DNA of 64,000 bases from Microcyclospora pomicola (lineage: Eukaryota; Ascomycota; Dothideomycetes; Capnodiales), in assembly GCA_002786065.1 (NCBI GenBank), contig NHNY01000005.1, forward strand, positions 868,001-932,000, read 5' to 3'. This document shows positions 63,098 to 64,000 of this stretch, piece by piece. A program made the position numbers and the translations under genes. The notes beneath the pieces are model-generated. The model was not told the origin of the DNA. It saw only the letters and a program-made list of their open reading frames with translations, and did not search any database. Numbering within the stretch: position 1 is the first letter of the stretch; every line of letters begins with the position of its first letter.

Positions 63098-63319
63098 GCG
63101 AGATCGAGAGGAAGAGGTAGCACATTGAACGTATGGACACAGAGTAATCTATCAAGATCGGAAGCACGGCTTTCCATGTTAAGAATAGGAAGTACTATAT
63201 ACCCAAGTCATCCGCGGAAGATGCAGTACATGCAGCATATCGCTTGTTTATGTTATGCCATACTGGCCAGATCAGATCGAAAAAGCGACATCAACCCCCC
63301 CTCTCCAGCATTTCGTAGT

Positions 63320-64000
63320 CTACACCTTCGCCGCCTGTGCCCGGACAGCTCCGGCGAGCTTCTCCAGCTGCTGCTGCCTCATCATCCGCACATATCGGAA
63401 CAAAAGCACGAACATCAACTCCACACGCTCTTTGGTCATCATCAGGATACCCTGCACCAAGATGCCCTTCACGAGTTGGGGCGCAATGCCCTTGTAGAGG
63501 CCGAGAGGTCCTTCCTTCTCGATGATATAGTTCATGACCTCTAGGAAGGACTTGAAAGGCTTGCCTTTCCGGCCAGGAGGAGGTCGGGATTGGAGGCCAA
63601 CCTTGGCGACGATCAGAGGTTGGGTGACAATGGTGGCTATTGACTTGCTCAATGCACCGAGGACTACATTACAGAACGTCAGTCAAGGAACAGAAAGCTT
63701 CTCAAACAGCAGCATGTCACTTACGGAACGCCTCGTGCGCAGCAAGGCTGTTCTTTGAGGGGTACAATATATCCTTCAGCCTCTGGTACGCTCCGTAGGT
63801 GATCGCAGGGTTCACGACCAGTACCATGCTGGCCTTGATACCTCTCCACAGGCCGGCATATCCATCTTCGCTGTTCACAACCTCACGAGCCGTAGCCATC
63901 ATTCCTTTCTTGTCATGCTTGGGCTGTGTTTGTTGTCTGGTGGTCACGACGGCAATGGGGATCGTGAATATCTGTGCCAGTGCACCAGCCATTGCTCCTA
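63320..64000 (-). CDS. ANT1: Peroxisomal adenine-nucleotide carrier (Ant1/PMP47 type), 5' partial
   Basis: This is a mitochondrial-carrier-family transporter that imports ATP into peroxisomes for fatty-acid activation. Visible exons are 63725 to beyond the window edge and 63320-63663, with a 61-nt intron joining AHEAF to LGALSKSIATIV. Two carrier signature motifs are present, PIAVVTTRQQ and PLIVAKVGLQ. The sequences GRKGKPFKSFLEVMNYIIEKEGPLGLYKGI and GILVQGILMMTKERVE match the Ant1/SLC25A17 subgroup rather than ADP/ATP carriers of mitochondria. The N-terminal third (first repeat) lies outside the window. It converges on the small membrane-protein gene with 222 bp between stops. Confidence 0.85.

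Overview
The window is nuclear DNA of a filamentous ascomycete (Pezizomycotina). The evidence is the gene set (PalB/Rim13 calpain, YVC1-type vacuolar TRP channel, ergosteryl-beta-glucosidase, BimE/APC1, Swi1 with an ARID domain, Msn5-type exportin) together with short GT-AG introns of about 50-100 nt and small intergenic gaps. Placement in Dothideomycetes is only my impression from protein style and was not tested. I support 23 protein-coding genes (one cut by each window edge), one intron-bearing tRNA-Ser(UGA), and one short inverted-repeat transposon (MITE-like). I see no rRNA, CRISPR array, secondary-metabolite cluster or retroelement.

Layout: 1-7 kb holds two convergent ubiquitin-system genes, OTU1 deubiquitinase (5' cut) and APC1. 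At 7-12.2 kb are a Nup37-like WD40 nucleoporin and a GTPBP1-type GTPase. At 14.4-16 kb is a C2H2 transcription factor gene, preceded by a gene-free stretch of about 5 kb. At 20.9-31.2 kb are exportin-5/Msn5, an ER-lumenal TPR-DnaJ co-chaperone (P58IPK/DNAJC3 type), a GH5 ergosteryl-glucosidase and an unknown protein. At 31.4-35.1 kb are a zinc alcohol dehydrogenase and a five-exon secreted Thr/Ser-rich protein. At 35.5-35.95 kb is the MITE-like element, in the promoter side of the secreted-protein gene. At 37.6-46 kb are an AT-hook protein, Swi1, Coa6 and a HAD-type 'Swiss Army Knife' protein with an RGG tail. At 46.4-51.1 kb are the RCC1-like mitochondrial Fmp25, eIF3e and mitoribosomal mL49. 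At 51.6-55.9 kb are a VOC-domain protein fused to a long disordered tail, and Nep1/Emg1. At 56.7-64 kb are tRNA-Ser, the YVC1 channel, PalB, a small mitochondrial membrane protein and a peroxisomal Ant1-type carrier (5' cut).

The genes are mostly single-copy housekeeping genes from unrelated pathways. Recurring themes are mitochondria (Coa6, Fmp25, mL49, the small membrane protein), ubiquitin and the cell cycle (OTU1, APC1), and translation or ribosome biogenesis (eIF3e, Nep1, tRNA-Ser). Many neighbours are divergent pairs sharing promoters of about 170-540 bp. I did not find a convincing new multi-gene system. The more unusual items are the VOC-disordered fusion with a glycine-zipper segment, the HAD/RGG protein whose catalytic motif abuts an intron, the MITE-like element, the 5-kb gene-free stretch, and several unnamed proteins. 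Splice sites were set by reading donor, acceptor and frame by eye, with no transcript support.
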